NCBI GenBank assembly: GCA_009784025.1
Contig: WQVK01000001.1
Span: 1-64,000, forward strand
Direction: 5' to 3'
Length of the DNA: 64,000 bases
Origin: Defluviitaleaceae bacterium
Lineage (GTDB): Bacteria; Bacillota; Clostridia; Lachnospirales; WQUN01
Both the position numbers and the translations under genes were made by a program. Position 1 is the first letter of the stretch, and every line of letters begins with the position of its first letter. This document shows, in pieces, positions 42,226-50,891 of this stretch. The notes under the pieces are model-generated. The model was not told the DNA's origin, searched no databases, and worked only from the letters and a program-made list of their open reading frames with translations.

Positions 42226-43302
42226 ATGGACAAAGTTAAACTAGGGGTAATAGGCCTTGGGCTGGCCTGGGAGCGGTTGCACGCCCCGGCTTTAGCCAGG
42301 TTGGGGGATAAGTTTGAAATCGTGGCAGTATGTGATTTAAATGAAACTAAGGCTACAGAAGTCGCGGTTTTCCTGGGGCTGCACCATAGCGCCGCCTGCA
42401 GCGATTACCGACGCCTGCTGGCGCGGCCAGATATAGAAGCCGCGGTATGCTTGGTGCCAATCGAAGAGAATTTTCAGGTGGCGCAGGCGGCTATTTTGGC
42501 TGGCAAGCATGTAATAACAGAAAAGCCCCTGGCAGCCACGCCAGCCGAGGGTGAGCTGCTGATAGAGCTAAAAAATAGCCACAGAATACAAATGATGGTG
42601 GCAGAAAACATCCGCTACGAGGAAGAAAACACATTAATTAAATCCTTAATATCAGACAAAACCATAGGCGATGTCGTATATTTTATAGACAATCATATTG
42701 TAGAATTTGCCCAGCAGGCCAAAACCGGCGGCTTCGCCCAAACAGATTGGCGGCAGCATCCTGGCTTTGCTGGTGGGGTTTTGTTGGATTCTGGCGTGCA
42801 TCATATTGCGCGTATGCGGTATTTTTTTGGTGAAGTAAAAACCATTGCGGCGGCGGGGCGGCCTTCACATGAGAACTTTTCGCCATATTCCTGCGTGAAC
42901 GCCTTGCTGGCATTCGGTGATAATATAACTGGACATTACAGCTTTTTTGTGGAAGGCCAAGAAACCCAGGCGCCCCTTGTGGGGTTACGCATCTTTGGCA
43001 GCCAGGGTCAAATCTACCTTGAAGGACGCGGCTGCGGCTTTGTAAACCTAAGCTGCAAAGGTAGCCACACCGCCATCCCATACACTCCGTCTCAAGGCTA
43101 TTTTCACGAATACCAAAACTTCCACGCAGCCCTGCGACTTGGCCAAGAAATAACCTCTACCCCAGAAAAAGCCCTAGGCGACTTAGAAACCATTTTCAGC
43201 CTAATGGACGCAATAACCACTGAGCAAGCGCTAACCCTTCCACGCAAAAAAATCGCCACCCAGGTATTTTTCCCAAGTGGCGCCCCTGCGAATAGTTATT
43301 GA
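42226..43302 (+). CDS. Gfo/Idh/MocA-family oxidoreductase
   Basis: The protein has 358 residues. An N-terminal Rossmann fold (KLGVIGLGLAWERLHAPAL) binds NAD(P). The EKP motif (HVITEKPLAATPAEGE) and the C-terminal alpha/beta domain with GVLLDSGVHHIARMRYFFG are typical. It is probably a sugar, inositol or amino-sugar dehydrogenase of unknown substrate. ATG 42226 follows AAGGAGG; the track start is 24 codons too early. It is monocistronic, flanked by repeats. Confidence 0.92.
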   Translation: MDKVKLGVIGLGLAWERLHAPALARLGDKFEIVAVCDLNETKATEVAVFLGLHHSAACSDYRRLLARPDIEAAVCLVPIEENFQVAQAAILAGKHVITEKPLAATPAEGELLIELKNSHRIQMMVAENIRYEEENTLIKSLISDKTIGDVVYFIDNHIVEFAQQAKTGGFAQTDWRQHPGFAGGVLLDSGVHHIARMRYFFGEVKTIAAAGRPSHENFSPYSCVNALLAFGDNITGHYSFFVEGQETQAPLVGLRIFGSQGQIYLEGRGCGFVNLSCKGSHTAIPYTPSQGYFHEYQNFHAALRLGQEITSTPEKALGDLETIFSLMDAITTEQALTLPRKKIATQVFFPSGAPANSY

Positions 43303-43341
43303 CAATATCTTCTAATGCGTCATAATTAGATACGGCCGCAA

Positions 43342-43413
43342 AAGGTTTTTATAGCTGCCAAAACCTCATTTTCTTTCGAAAAGAAGGAGGCTTGGGGCGA
43401 AGCCCCCGGGTTT
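43342..43413. repeat. Family G repeat
   Basis: AAGGTTTTTATAGCTGCCAAAAC, TTTCTTTCGAAAAGAAGG hairpin and GGCGAAGCCCCCG core, abutting the YtxH-like stop codon. Confidence 0.5.
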
Positions 43414-43418
43414 TATCC

Positions 43419-43580
43419 CTAAAATATCTCATCCAGCATAGCGCTGGCTCGTTTCATATTTCGTCTGCTTTTTTTCATCATGCGGCGGCGGCTTTTTTCA
43501 TCGGTTGTTAGTATTGCGCCTGCGCCTATTATCATACCCACGGCTATGCCGCCCATTAAACCACTGGCGAAACGTACCAT
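43419..43580 (-). CDS. YtxH-like small membrane protein
   Basis: The protein has 53 residues. A Gly-rich membrane helix (FASGLMGGIAVGMIIGAGAI) is followed by a very basic amphipathic tail (SRRRMMKKSRRNMKRASAML). The layout is that of YtxH-type general-stress proteins, but it is shorter. ATG 43580 follows AAGGTGG. Function unknown. Confidence 0.7.
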   Translation of the reverse strand: MVRFASGLMGGIAVGMIIGAGAILTTDEKSRRRMMKKSRRNMKRASAMLDEIF

Positions 43581-43659
43581 TTTTTCACCACCTTTCGATT
43601 GTAAAGATGGGGTTACTTTATGCAAGTTTGAGTGTTTTTTATACGTAGAAAATTTTTGA

Positions 43660-43824
43660 ATTATCGTTCTTCCGAAATTACAAGAAACGTGATTTCATAA
43701 GGTTCGCTTGGCGAACCCGGCACTTCGTGCTGCCCGGTTTCTTCCGGGTTGCCTCAGAAGAAGCAAAAGATTGAAAATATAACTTTTTCGAAATCAAAAA
43801 GCTTGATTTCGAAAGAAGTCTATT
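43660..43824. repeat. Family C element with internal module (reverse)
   Basis: GTTCTTCCGAAATTACAAG... gaacccggcacttcgtgctgcccgg module ...GATTTCGAAAGAAGTCTAT. The same extra ~60-bp module sits inside the 27332 copy and is absent from the 51886 copy, so the family is modular. Confidence 0.65.
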
Positions 43825-43845
43825 GTTATAAAAGGAGTTGTTTTT

Positions 43846-45018
43846 ATGCGAGGAGGACGCGGCGGTGGTTTTGGCGGCGGCAGAGGTGGCCTTGGTGGCC
43901 GTGGCGGTGGAAGCTTTGGCGGCGGCGGCCGTGGCGGGTTTGGAGTAAGGGGCGGCGGTGGCTCTTTAGGGGGCAACCGTAGCGGTAGCTTTGGCGGTGG
44001 CGGCGGCCGGCCAGGCGGCGGTATAGGCGGCGCGCCGCGCAGGCCAGCACCAAGGCGCGGCCCAGGCTTTGGCATGGGTTTAGGCCTAGGGCTAGGCATG
44101 GGAATGCGCCGCAGGCGCTGGGGTTGGGGCGGCTGGGGTTGGGGTTTTGGCGGCCCTAGGGTAGTGCACCACCACCACGGAGGCGGCCAAGGCGGCAGCC
44201 AGGGCGGCGGCTGCATGATGCTGTTGCTTATATTGCTGGTGCTGGTGGTTGTTGTTGCTGTTTTGGGCAATACCACAGGAGGCCAGCGAGACCGCTATGC
44301 AAATTATGTTGTGCCATCTACACATGTGCGGGAGGCGTTGCCCCGGGGCAATGCGCTAACCACCGCGCCAATGTTTACAGATAACATGCGCTGGGTGCAA
44401 AACCGCAGCGCAATGGAGCGCGGCCTAGCCAACTTCCACAATGCCACGGGGGTAATGCCACATGTGTATTTTGTGGATGATATCCCAGGCAGCGAAAACC
44501 TGACCGGCCGCGAGCTAACCAGCTTCCTGGAGGCAAATTTGCCCGCCTACACAGAGACCCTGTACACCCAGCTTTTTGGCGGCAACGAGTATCATTTGCT
44601 GCTGGTGTTTTTCTACCATGCAGAGGCTTGGGAAGCGCTCCCATGGCGTGCCTACCAGGCCGTAGGTTCCAGGGCGCGGGCAGTGGTTGATGCAGAAGCA
44701 ATAGACATATTGCATGGTTTCATCGAATTCTACTACCACGAGCGCGGCATAACGCCAGAAACAATGTTCAGCAATGCCTTCGACCGTACCGCAACCCGCA
44801 TAATGGCCACCCCAACAGACAACCGCCCAGTGTGGATGACAATAGCAATAGTAATAGGCGTACTAGTGCTGGTCTACCTGCTAATAGGCTTCTGGAAGAA
44901 CAAACAAGCCCAAAAAAACCTAGAAGCAGAACAAACCGAACGCATATTAGGCCAAGACCTACAAACCTTCGGCACAGATGCAGCGTCGCAGCTGGCTAAA
45001 GAGTATGAAGACGAATAA
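43846..45018 (+). CDS. Gly/Arg-rich bitopic membrane protein
   Basis: The protein has 390 residues. Residues 1-122 are almost entirely Gly, Arg, Phe and Trp (GRGGGFGGGRGG-type) with an HHHHGGG run. TM1 is about 124-141, an extracytoplasmic domain spans about 145-325, TM2 is about 328-350, and the last 40 residues form a charged coil. The outer domain (GVMPHVYFVDDIPG, YHLLLVFFYHAEAWE) is not assigned, although it faintly recalls TPM-type membrane-stress domains. The gene precedes pspA, and TPM-like proteins often accompany PspA. AGGAG precedes ATG 43846. The opposite-strand Pro-rich ORF is a shadow. Confidence 0.8.
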   Translation: MRGGRGGGFGGGRGGLGGRGGGSFGGGGRGGFGVRGGGGSLGGNRSGSFGGGGGRPGGGIGGAPRRPAPRRGPGFGMGLGLGLGMGMRRRRWGWGGWGWGFGGPRVVHHHHGGGQGGSQGGGCMMLLLILLVLVVVVAVLGNTTGGQRDRYANYVVPSTHVREALPRGNALTTAPMFTDNMRWVQNRSAMERGLANFHNATGVMPHVYFVDDIPGSENLTGRELTSFLEANLPAYTETLYTQLFGGNEYHLLLVFFYHAEAWEALPWRAYQAVGSRARAVVDAEAIDILHGFIEFYYHERGITPETMFSNAFDRTATRIMATPTDNRPVWMTIAIVIGVLVLVYLLIGFWKNKQAQKNLEAEQTERILGQDLQTFGTDAASQLAKEYEDE

Positions 45019-45182
45019 ATGCTAGTAAGCCCGCAGTCTATCAATATAAGTAACGCACCCGTACCACTATTTGTGTGCGCAGCATACACCCGCAGGCACA
45101 AGCCGGAGGAAGCGGAGCTGGGCTGCGCCCAGCGTAGTGGCGGGGCTTGGGGCAGCGCCCCATCATAAAAGGAGGAAGAAAA

Positions 45183-45866
45183 ATGGGTATTTTATCAAGA
45201 TTTGCAGACATCGTTTCTGCCAACATTAACGCGCTTTTGGATAAGGCGGAAGACCCTGGCAAAATGGTGGACCAGTACATGCGTAAGATGACCAATGACC
45301 TGGCGCAGGTTAAGAAGGAAACCGCAGGGGTAATGGCAGAGGAAAGCCGCACAAAACGGCTGGTGCAAGAGAACGAGAAGGAAGTTGCTAAGTTTACAGA
45401 GCTTGCAAAGCGGGCGCTGGTGTCTGGCAGCGAAGATGATGCCAGGGTTTTCTTGGCGAAGAAGCATGAGCTTGAAGATGTTGGTGCCGGGCTGCAAACT
45501 GCGGCCGCTGCGGCCCATGAAAACGCCATAAAAATGCGCCAAATGCATGATAAGCTTGTAAAGGACATAAACACGCTAAACGCCCGCCGCCAAACCATTA
45601 AGGCCAAGGCAGCAGTGGCAAGAACCCAGGATAAGGTCAACAAGCTAAGTGGCGTGGCCAGCGGCGCAGAAGGCGCAATGAGCGCATTTAGCCGTATGGA
45701 AGATAAAATCAACATGAAACTTGACATGGCCAACGCAGAGGCAGAGCTTAACTCATCCCCAATTGACGCGGCTTTGGCACTGGAAGAGAAGTATAAGGGC
45801 GTGAATGTGGATTCTTCTGTATGTGACGAGCTTGCGGCCATGAAGGCGCAACTTGGGTTAAATTAG
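45183..45866 (+). CDS. pspA: PspA/IM30 family membrane-stress protein
   Basis: The protein has 227 residues, with the N-terminal amphipathic helix (MGILSRFADIVSANINALLD) and the family motif DPGKMVDQYMRKMTNDLAQV. A long alpha-helical coiled coil follows, with GAEGAMSAFSRMEDKI and Ala-rich heptads. It is an ESCRT-III-like membrane maintenance protein. AGGAGG precedes ATG 45183; the track start is earlier and wrong. It sits 164 bp after the Gly-rich membrane protein and overlaps rnr by one base, forming a probable three-gene envelope-stress operon. Confidence 0.93.
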   Translation: MGILSRFADIVSANINALLDKAEDPGKMVDQYMRKMTNDLAQVKKETAGVMAEESRTKRLVQENEKEVAKFTELAKRALVSGSEDDARVFLAKKHELEDVGAGLQTAAAAAHENAIKMRQMHDKLVKDINTLNARRQTIKAKAAVARTQDKVNKLSGVASGAEGAMSAFSRMEDKINMKLDMANAEAELNSSPIDAALALEEKYKGVNVDSSVCDELAAMKAQLGLN

Positions 45867-47896
45867 TGGCAAAAGATACGGCGTTACAAGGCAAATTTAT
45901 GGGTAATGCCCGGGGTTTCGGGTTTGTAATTGCCCAGGAAGATAGAGGCGGAGATGTTTTCATCCCGCCTCATTTTACGTTTGGCGCGCTTAATGGGGAT
46001 TTAGTGCGGTATGTTTTGGACGATGCCAGCAAATGGCGCGACAGCGGCCAGCCAGAAGGCCGGGTGCTGGAAGTTTTGCAGCGCGAGCCTATGGTGGGTA
46101 CGTATTTTGTGGATGCAGGCCAGGGTTATGTGCGCCCTGTGGATGCGAGAATGCCCTGTGATTTTGCAGTGTCTGCCAAAACAGTGAAGAAATTTGGCCT
46201 GGTAGATGGGTTGCGGGTGGCCTTTTCTGTAGATATGGCCCTACGGCCAGATTTAGAGCTGGCTAATGCCTATGTGATAAAGGTGCTGGGGCATGTGAAC
46301 GACCCCGGCGTAGATGTGCTTTCTTTGGTGTACGAGGCCGGGGTGCCGTATGAATTCCCAGAAAATGCGACGGCAGAAGCCGCCGCTCTGCCGGATGATG
46401 TTAACCCAGCCAGCCAAAAAGGCCGCCGTGACCTGCGCAGCCAGCTAATATTCACCATAGATGGCGACGATACCAAGGATATAGACGATGGGATTTCATT
46501 TGAGGTGAAGCCCGATGGTTACAGGCTTGGGGTGCATATTGCAGATGTCTCCCATTATGTAGCGGCAGGGGGCGCGCTAGATGGCGAGGCCTTTGCCCGT
46601 GGCACAAGCATTTACCTGGCAGATAGGGTGATTCCTATGCTACCACATAAGTTATCCAGCGGGGTTTGCTCGCTTTTGCCTGGTGTGGACAGGCTTAGCC
46701 TTAGTTGTGTGATGGAAATAGACCAGCGCGGAAATGTGCTGGAATACGAGATTTTTGAATCTGTAATATGCAGCAAAAAACGCCTGACATACGACCAGGT
46801 ACAGGCTGAGCTAGCGCCTGACGGCGAGCATACCCGTGAAAACGCGGGCGGCGTTTTTGTATACGACTCACAGCCGGTTGCAGGCGATACGGCGAAAACA
46901 AATCCAATTGGTCGCAAAATGCGACCAACTGGATTTGAACCAGACTGGCCAACCCTCTTCCATCAAATGAACGGCCTACGAGAGATTCTGTACAACAAGC
47001 GCTTAGCCAACGGCGCGCTAGACTTCGATTTATCCGAAACAAAAATCCGGGTAGATGAGGCCGGCCGCCCAATTTCCGTAGAGCCACATAAGCGCAACCA
47101 GGCAACAGGCATAATCGAAGAATTCATGATACTTTGCAACGAAACAATAGCCACTCATCTGCTGGGGCATGGCCTGCCAGGGGTGTTTCGCACCCACGAG
47201 GCCCCAAGCGCCGCAAAGCTGGCTGCGCTGCAACCCATGGCAAAAGGCTTTGGCATAAGCATCCCAAAAAAGGCCGAAAAACCAATGGCCTTGCAGCGGC
47301 TGCTTTCTGCCACTGCCAACAGCCCCGCCGCCGCAGTGGTAGCTCAGGGGGTGCTGCGCAGCCTTCCCCAGGCTCATTACACCCCAGACAGCCCCGGCCA
47401 CTACGGCCTGGCCTCTGCCGCATACTGCCATTTCACATCACCCATCCGCCGCTACGCAGACCTTACCTTACACCGCATTTTAAAAGCCTGGCTTGGCAGA
47501 AAAACCACCCCCGTAACCGAAAACCTACCCGCAATATGCGCCCAATGTTCCACCACAGAGCGCATAGCCGAAGCCCTAGAACGGGAAGTAACCCAGCTTA
47601 AAAAAGTTCAATTCATGGAAGGCCAAGAAGGCCAAACCTACAACGCAACCGTAAGCGGCGTAACCCCCCGCGGCATATTCGTAATGCTAAAAAACACAAT
47701 AGAAGGCATGATACCCGCCACCAACCTAACCAAATACGATTTCAAATTCGACAAAGAAAAAAACATCTACATCAGACGCAGCAAGAAAAAATCCCGCACA
47801 AAAAACGAAGCCCTGTACCCTGGCGCTACAGTAAAGGTGCGGCTGGCGCATGTCTCGCAAGAGGAGATGAAGCTTACGTTTGTGCTCGGTCTGTGA
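45866..47896 (+). CDS. rnr: Ribonuclease R with an embedded palindromic repeat
   Basis: This 676-residue 3'-5' exoribonuclease has N-terminal cold-shock domains (FGFVIAQEDRGGDVFIPP) and an RNB domain with the catalytic Asp cluster (TIDGDDTKDIDDGIS). The C-terminal S1 domain (YNATVSGVTPRGIFVML) ends soon after, without the Lys-rich tail. About 35 extra residues around 325-365 replace a short loop. Part of them is encoded by a family D palindrome (46901-46937). The start is GTG 45866 (overlapping pspA) or ATG 45899; neither has a strong site. It is probably functional because the frame is intact. Confidence 0.93.
   Translation: MAKDTALQGKFMGNARGFGFVIAQEDRGGDVFIPPHFTFGALNGDLVRYVLDDASKWRDSGQPEGRVLEVLQREPMVGTYFVDAGQGYVRPVDARMPCDFAVSAKTVKKFGLVDGLRVAFSVDMALRPDLELANAYVIKVLGHVNDPGVDVLSLVYEAGVPYEFPENATAEAAALPDDVNPASQKGRRDLRSQLIFTIDGDDTKDIDDGISFEVKPDGYRLGVHIADVSHYVAAGGALDGEAFARGTSIYLADRVIPMLPHKLSSGVCSLLPGVDRLSLSCVMEIDQRGNVLEYEIFESVICSKKRLTYDQVQAELAPDGEHTRENAGGVFVYDSQPVAGDTAKTNPIGRKMRPTGFEPDWPTLFHQMNGLREILYNKRLANGALDFDLSETKIRVDEAGRPISVEPHKRNQATGIIEEFMILCNETIATHLLGHGLPGVFRTHEAPSAAKLAALQPMAKGFGISIPKKAEKPMALQRLLSATANSPAAAVVAQGVLRSLPQAHYTPDSPGHYGLASAAYCHFTSPIRRYADLTLHRILKAWLGRKTTPVTENLPAICAQCSTTERIAEALEREVTQLKKVQFMEGQEGQTYNATVSGVTPRGIFVMLKNTIEGMIPATNLTKYDFKFDKEKNIYIRRSKKKSRTKNEALYPGATVKVRLAHVSQEEMKLTFVLGL
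46901..46937. repeat. Family D palindrome inside rnr
   Basis: AATCCAATTGGTCGCA / TGCGACCAACTGGATT, the same palindrome as 8211 and 26402, lies in frame in the RNase R gene and encodes part of NPIGRKMRPTGFE. Confidence 0.85.
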
Positions 47897-48203
47897 TAAG
47901 ACCGTCTCTAACTTTTTTGCCAATTCGCAAGGTCCATGGGCAAATGTATTTGCAAGGACGGGTATTCATTCAGGGCGTATCTGGGAGCATTCATTTAGTT
48001 TGAATGTTGGTGGCACAATTTTCATGAACACGATTATATTAGGGGAAATGTCGGGAAGGGTACAGCCAGGAGATAGCGGCTCTGCACTGGTAAATATAAA
48101 CACTGGTTCGGTATATGGAATGCTGATTACAGGTTTTAATGATCCCGGTATAGGGAATTGGGCAGCATTTACCCGAGCCCCAGGATATAGACATCTAAAC
48201 TAA
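47897..48203 (+). pseudogene. Serine-protease C-terminal fragment
   Basis: A 107-codon track frame contains SGRVQPGDSGSALVNINTG, the catalytic-Ser motif (GDSGS) of chymotrypsin-fold proteases, and a plausible C terminus (VYGMLITGFNDPG). The His and Asp parts are missing. The frame opens in the rnr stop region, and no ribosome site or start is credible. It is probably a decayed remnant left by a rearrangement next to rnr. Confidence 0.6.
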
Positions 48204-48335
48204 TACTAATCGAATCCATCTGCGGCTAGGCCGAATCTGCTGATTTGGTTTGCGTAGTGGTAAAAGTAACAAAAAACTTCAACATTGGGTTTTTTTAAGG
48301 AGGCGATAAAGCAATCGCCTCCTTTTCCGTATCGA

Positions 48336-48402
48336 ACATTAAAGTTTTTGCTGCTTTTTTCCAAAAAAGAAGTAAATGTGTCGAAGACGAAGCTTCTGAT
48401 GA
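48336..48402. repeat. Family G repeat
   Basis: ATTAAAGTTTTTGCTGC, CTTTTTTCCAAAAAAGAAG and a GAAGACGAAGCTTC-type core, abutting the next stop codon. Confidence 0.5.
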
Positions 48403-48404
48403 TC

Positions 48405-49736
48405 TTATTTTTTAACCTTAGCTACAAACTCAGCCAACACATCAGTCAAATCCGGCTTGCCCAGCTCCTGCAGGCTGTAGTCCACCCGGGTGTTTGGCTT
48501 GTTTATTTTTATTATGCGGTTTAGGTCTATTGGCGTGGCTATTACCACAGAGTCACAGTCGGTTTTGTCTATTGTGGCGGCTAGGTCGCGCATTTGTTCT
48601 TCGCCGTAGCCCATGGCTGGTAGCAGGGTGCCTATATGTGGGTATTTTTCGAAGGTTTCGGCCAGCTTGCCCACTGCTGTGCTGCGTGGGTCTACCATTT
48701 CTGCTGCCCCAAAGCGGCGTGCGGCTACTACGCCGGCGCCTATTTTCATTTCGCCGTGGGTTAGAGTTGGGCCGTCTTCTACCACTAGCACACGCTTGCC
48801 GCGGATTATCGCTGGGTCTTCTACGGTTAGGGTGCTGGCTGCTTCTATCACTGTTGCGGTTGGGTTTACCTTGTCTATATTGGCGCGCACAGTTTGGATA
48901 TCTTCAAAGTTGGCGCTGTCTACCTTGTTTATTACTACTACATCGGATATACGTAGGGTTACTTCGCCTGGGTAGTAGCTTACTTCGTGGCCGGGGCGGT
49001 GTGGGTCTGCCACGGTTACCATTAGGTCTGGCTTGTAGAAGGGGAAGTCGTTGTTGCCGCCATCCCATAGTATTACATCGCAGCCGTCTGGGTCGTTTTC
49101 TGCGGCGCGTAGTATTGCTTCGTAGTCTACACCGGCGTAAATTACATTGCCGCGGGCTATATGTGGCTCATATTCTTCCATTTCTTCTATGGTGCATTGA
49201 TGCTTGGCCAAATCCTCTATGGTGGCAAAGCGTTGTACTTTTTGGGCTTCTAGGTCCCCATAGGGCATGGGGTGGCGCACGGCAATTACCTTCAGGCCAT
49301 GTTCCATAAGCACTTCAACTATGCGGCGCGAAGTCTGGCTTTTGCCGCAGCCTGTGCGGGTTGCGCCCACTGCTATCACTGGCTTGGTGCTTTTTATCAT
49401 AGTGTTTTTATACCCCAGCAGCGAGAAATCTGCCCCGGCGGCGTTAACCTGGGCGCTAAGCGCCATTACATCCTGGTAAGAAACATCGCTGTATGAGAAA
49501 ACACATTCATCTGCCTCAAGTTTTACAATCAGCGTTTCAAGCTCTTCCTGCGGGAAAATAGGAATCCCGTCTGGGTAAAGCTCTCCGGCCAAGCTTGCCG
49601 GGTATTTGCGCCCTGCAATGTCAGGAATCTGCGCGGCCGTAAAAGCCACCACCTGATAATCCCTATTACCCCTAAAAAAGGTATTGAAATTGTGAAAATC
49701 TCGCCCGGCTGCCCCGATAATAATAACTTTTTTCAT
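48405..49736 (-). CDS. COG2403-type GTPase-like protein (cyclic 2,3-DPG synthetase homologue)
   Basis: The protein has 443 residues. An N-terminal Rossmann-like domain (VIIIGAAGRDFHNFNTFF) is followed by a P-loop GATRTGCGKSQTSRRI and nucleotide-binding features VVINKVDSA and WDGGNNDFPF. The sequence matches the COG2403 family, whose archaeal members include cyclic 2,3-diphosphoglycerate synthetase. In Clostridia the role is unknown and cyclic DPG is not expected. AGGAGAG precedes ATG 49736. It is monocistronic; a family A repeat lies upstream. Confidence 0.85.
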   Translation of the reverse strand: MKKVIIIGAAGRDFHNFNTFFRGNRDYQVVAFTAAQIPDIAGRKYPASLAGELYPDGIPIFPQEELETLIVKLEADECVFSYSDVSYQDVMALSAQVNAAGADFSLLGYKNTMIKSTKPVIAVGATRTGCGKSQTSRRIVEVLMEHGLKVIAVRHPMPYGDLEAQKVQRFATIEDLAKHQCTIEEMEEYEPHIARGNVIYAGVDYEAILRAAENDPDGCDVILWDGGNNDFPFYKPDLMVTVADPHRPGHEVSYYPGEVTLRISDVVVINKVDSANFEDIQTVRANIDKVNPTATVIEAASTLTVEDPAIIRGKRVLVVEDGPTLTHGEMKIGAGVVAARRFGAAEMVDPRSTAVGKLAETFEKYPHIGTLLPAMGYGEEQMRDLAATIDKTDCDSVVIATPIDLNRIIKINKPNTRVDYSLQELGKPDLTDVLAEFVAKVKK

Positions 49737-49762
49737 GTGTCTCTCTCCTTTTTATATGATAT

Positions 49763-49875
49763 TACAGTGAAATAATTCGAAATTGGTCTCGTCTGTCGCG
49801 GCAAAACGCCTGAAACGTCTTGGCTCGGCGTTTCAAGTGCCGCCTGGCGAGACCGTTTCTCATTTATTTCGCTAT
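49763..49875. repeat. Family A MITE-like repeat, full copy
   Basis: TACAGTGAAATAATTCGAAATTGG...GCGAGACCGTTTCTC..TTTCGCTATA, 113 bp, with internal inverted arms. It lies in the divergent region between the COG2403 and DAP dehydrogenase-like genes. Confidence 0.8.
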
Positions 49876-50003
49876 AAAACCGCAGGGCTAGTCCCCGACG
49901 GCCTTTTTACTATAACACAACATTAGAAATAATGCTTGCAATTTGTCATAAATTTTACTAAAGTTAGGGGATAGTAGTAGAAATAAGAGGATGGTGCGGG
50001 TGT

Positions 50004-50891
50004 ATGGGTATGATTAAGGTTGCTATTGTTGGGTTTGGTAATATTGGTAGGGCGGCTTATGATGCTGTTGTTGCTGCGCCGGATATGGAGCTTGTTGGTG
50101 TTGTAGATACTGCGGCGGTTGATATGCCACATGGCGTGAGGCTGGCTGGGGATGTGGGCGAGCTTGGGGTCGTGGATTTAGCCTTGCTTTGCTTGCCGTC
50201 GCGGGCGGTGGCAGATGTGGCCGTTAAGCTGCTGGCGGCAGGGGTAAACACTGTAGATAGTTATGATATCCACGGGGATTTGTATGATGTACAGCAGCGG
50301 CTGGCCACGGCGGCTTTGGCCGGCGGGGCTGTAAGTGTGATTGGCGCAGGGTGGGACCCTGGGCTGGATTCTGTAATGCGTAATCTTTTAGAAGCCGCGT
50401 CGCCAAAGGGGATTACATTCACCAATTTTGGCCCTGGCATGAGCATGGGGCATACTGTGGCGGTAAAAGCCATAGCGGGGGTTAAAAAAGCTCTTTCTGT
50501 TACCATGCCTGTGGGGGCTGGAGTGCATAGGCGCATGGTTTATGTTGAAGTTGTAGATAAAAATGAATTCCCAGCCATAAGCGAGAAGATAAAAGGCGAC
50601 CCGTATTTTGTGAAAGACGAAACCCATGTATTTTTGGTGGAAGATGTGGATAGCTTGAAAGATATGGGGCATGGGGTAAATATGACGCGCAAAGGGGTTT
50701 CTGGCGCTACAGATAATCAGATTTTTACCTTTGAGATGCGTATAAACAATCCGGCTCTTACGGCGCAGCTTATGGCGGCGGCTGGCCGGGCAGCCATGCG
50801 CCAGCAGCCAGGCAGCTACACCATGATAGAGCTACCCCCGGTAGACTTGCTGCCCGGCGGCCGTGAAGCAGCCATCCGCAGGCTGGTATGA
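50004..50891 (+). CDS. ddh: meso-Diaminopimelate dehydrogenase-like protein
   Basis: The protein has 295 residues. It has an NADPH Rossmann motif (AIVGFGNIGRAAYDAV), then NTVDSYDIHGDLYDVQ, GAGWDPGLDSVMRNLLEA and GPGMSMGHTVAVKAIAGVKKAL. These resemble meso-DAP dehydrogenase, which makes meso-DAP from tetrahydrodipicolinate and ammonia in one step. Length fits the shorter Ddh group. ATG 50004 and 50010 are both possible. Its stop overlaps the start of a PfkB kinase (ATGA). Other NAD(P)-dependent amino acid dehydrogenases share the fold, so the substrate is likely but not certain. It would bypass dapF. Confidence 0.78.
   Translation: MGMIKVAIVGFGNIGRAAYDAVVAAPDMELVGVVDTAAVDMPHGVRLAGDVGELGVVDLALLCLPSRAVADVAVKLLAAGVNTVDSYDIHGDLYDVQQRLATAALAGGAVSVIGAGWDPGLDSVMRNLLEAASPKGITFTNFGPGMSMGHTVAVKAIAGVKKALSVTMPVGAGVHRRMVYVEVVDKNEFPAISEKIKGDPYFVKDETHVFLVEDVDSLKDMGHGVNMTRKGVSGATDNQIFTFEMRINNPALTAQLMAAAGRAAMRQQPGSYTMIELPPVDLLPGGREAAIRRLV

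Noticed and set aside
43794-44276. Pro-rich minus-strand ORF of 160 residues
   Set aside because: It is the complement of the Gly-rich coding region (GGC/GCC read as Pro/Arg); no start signal.
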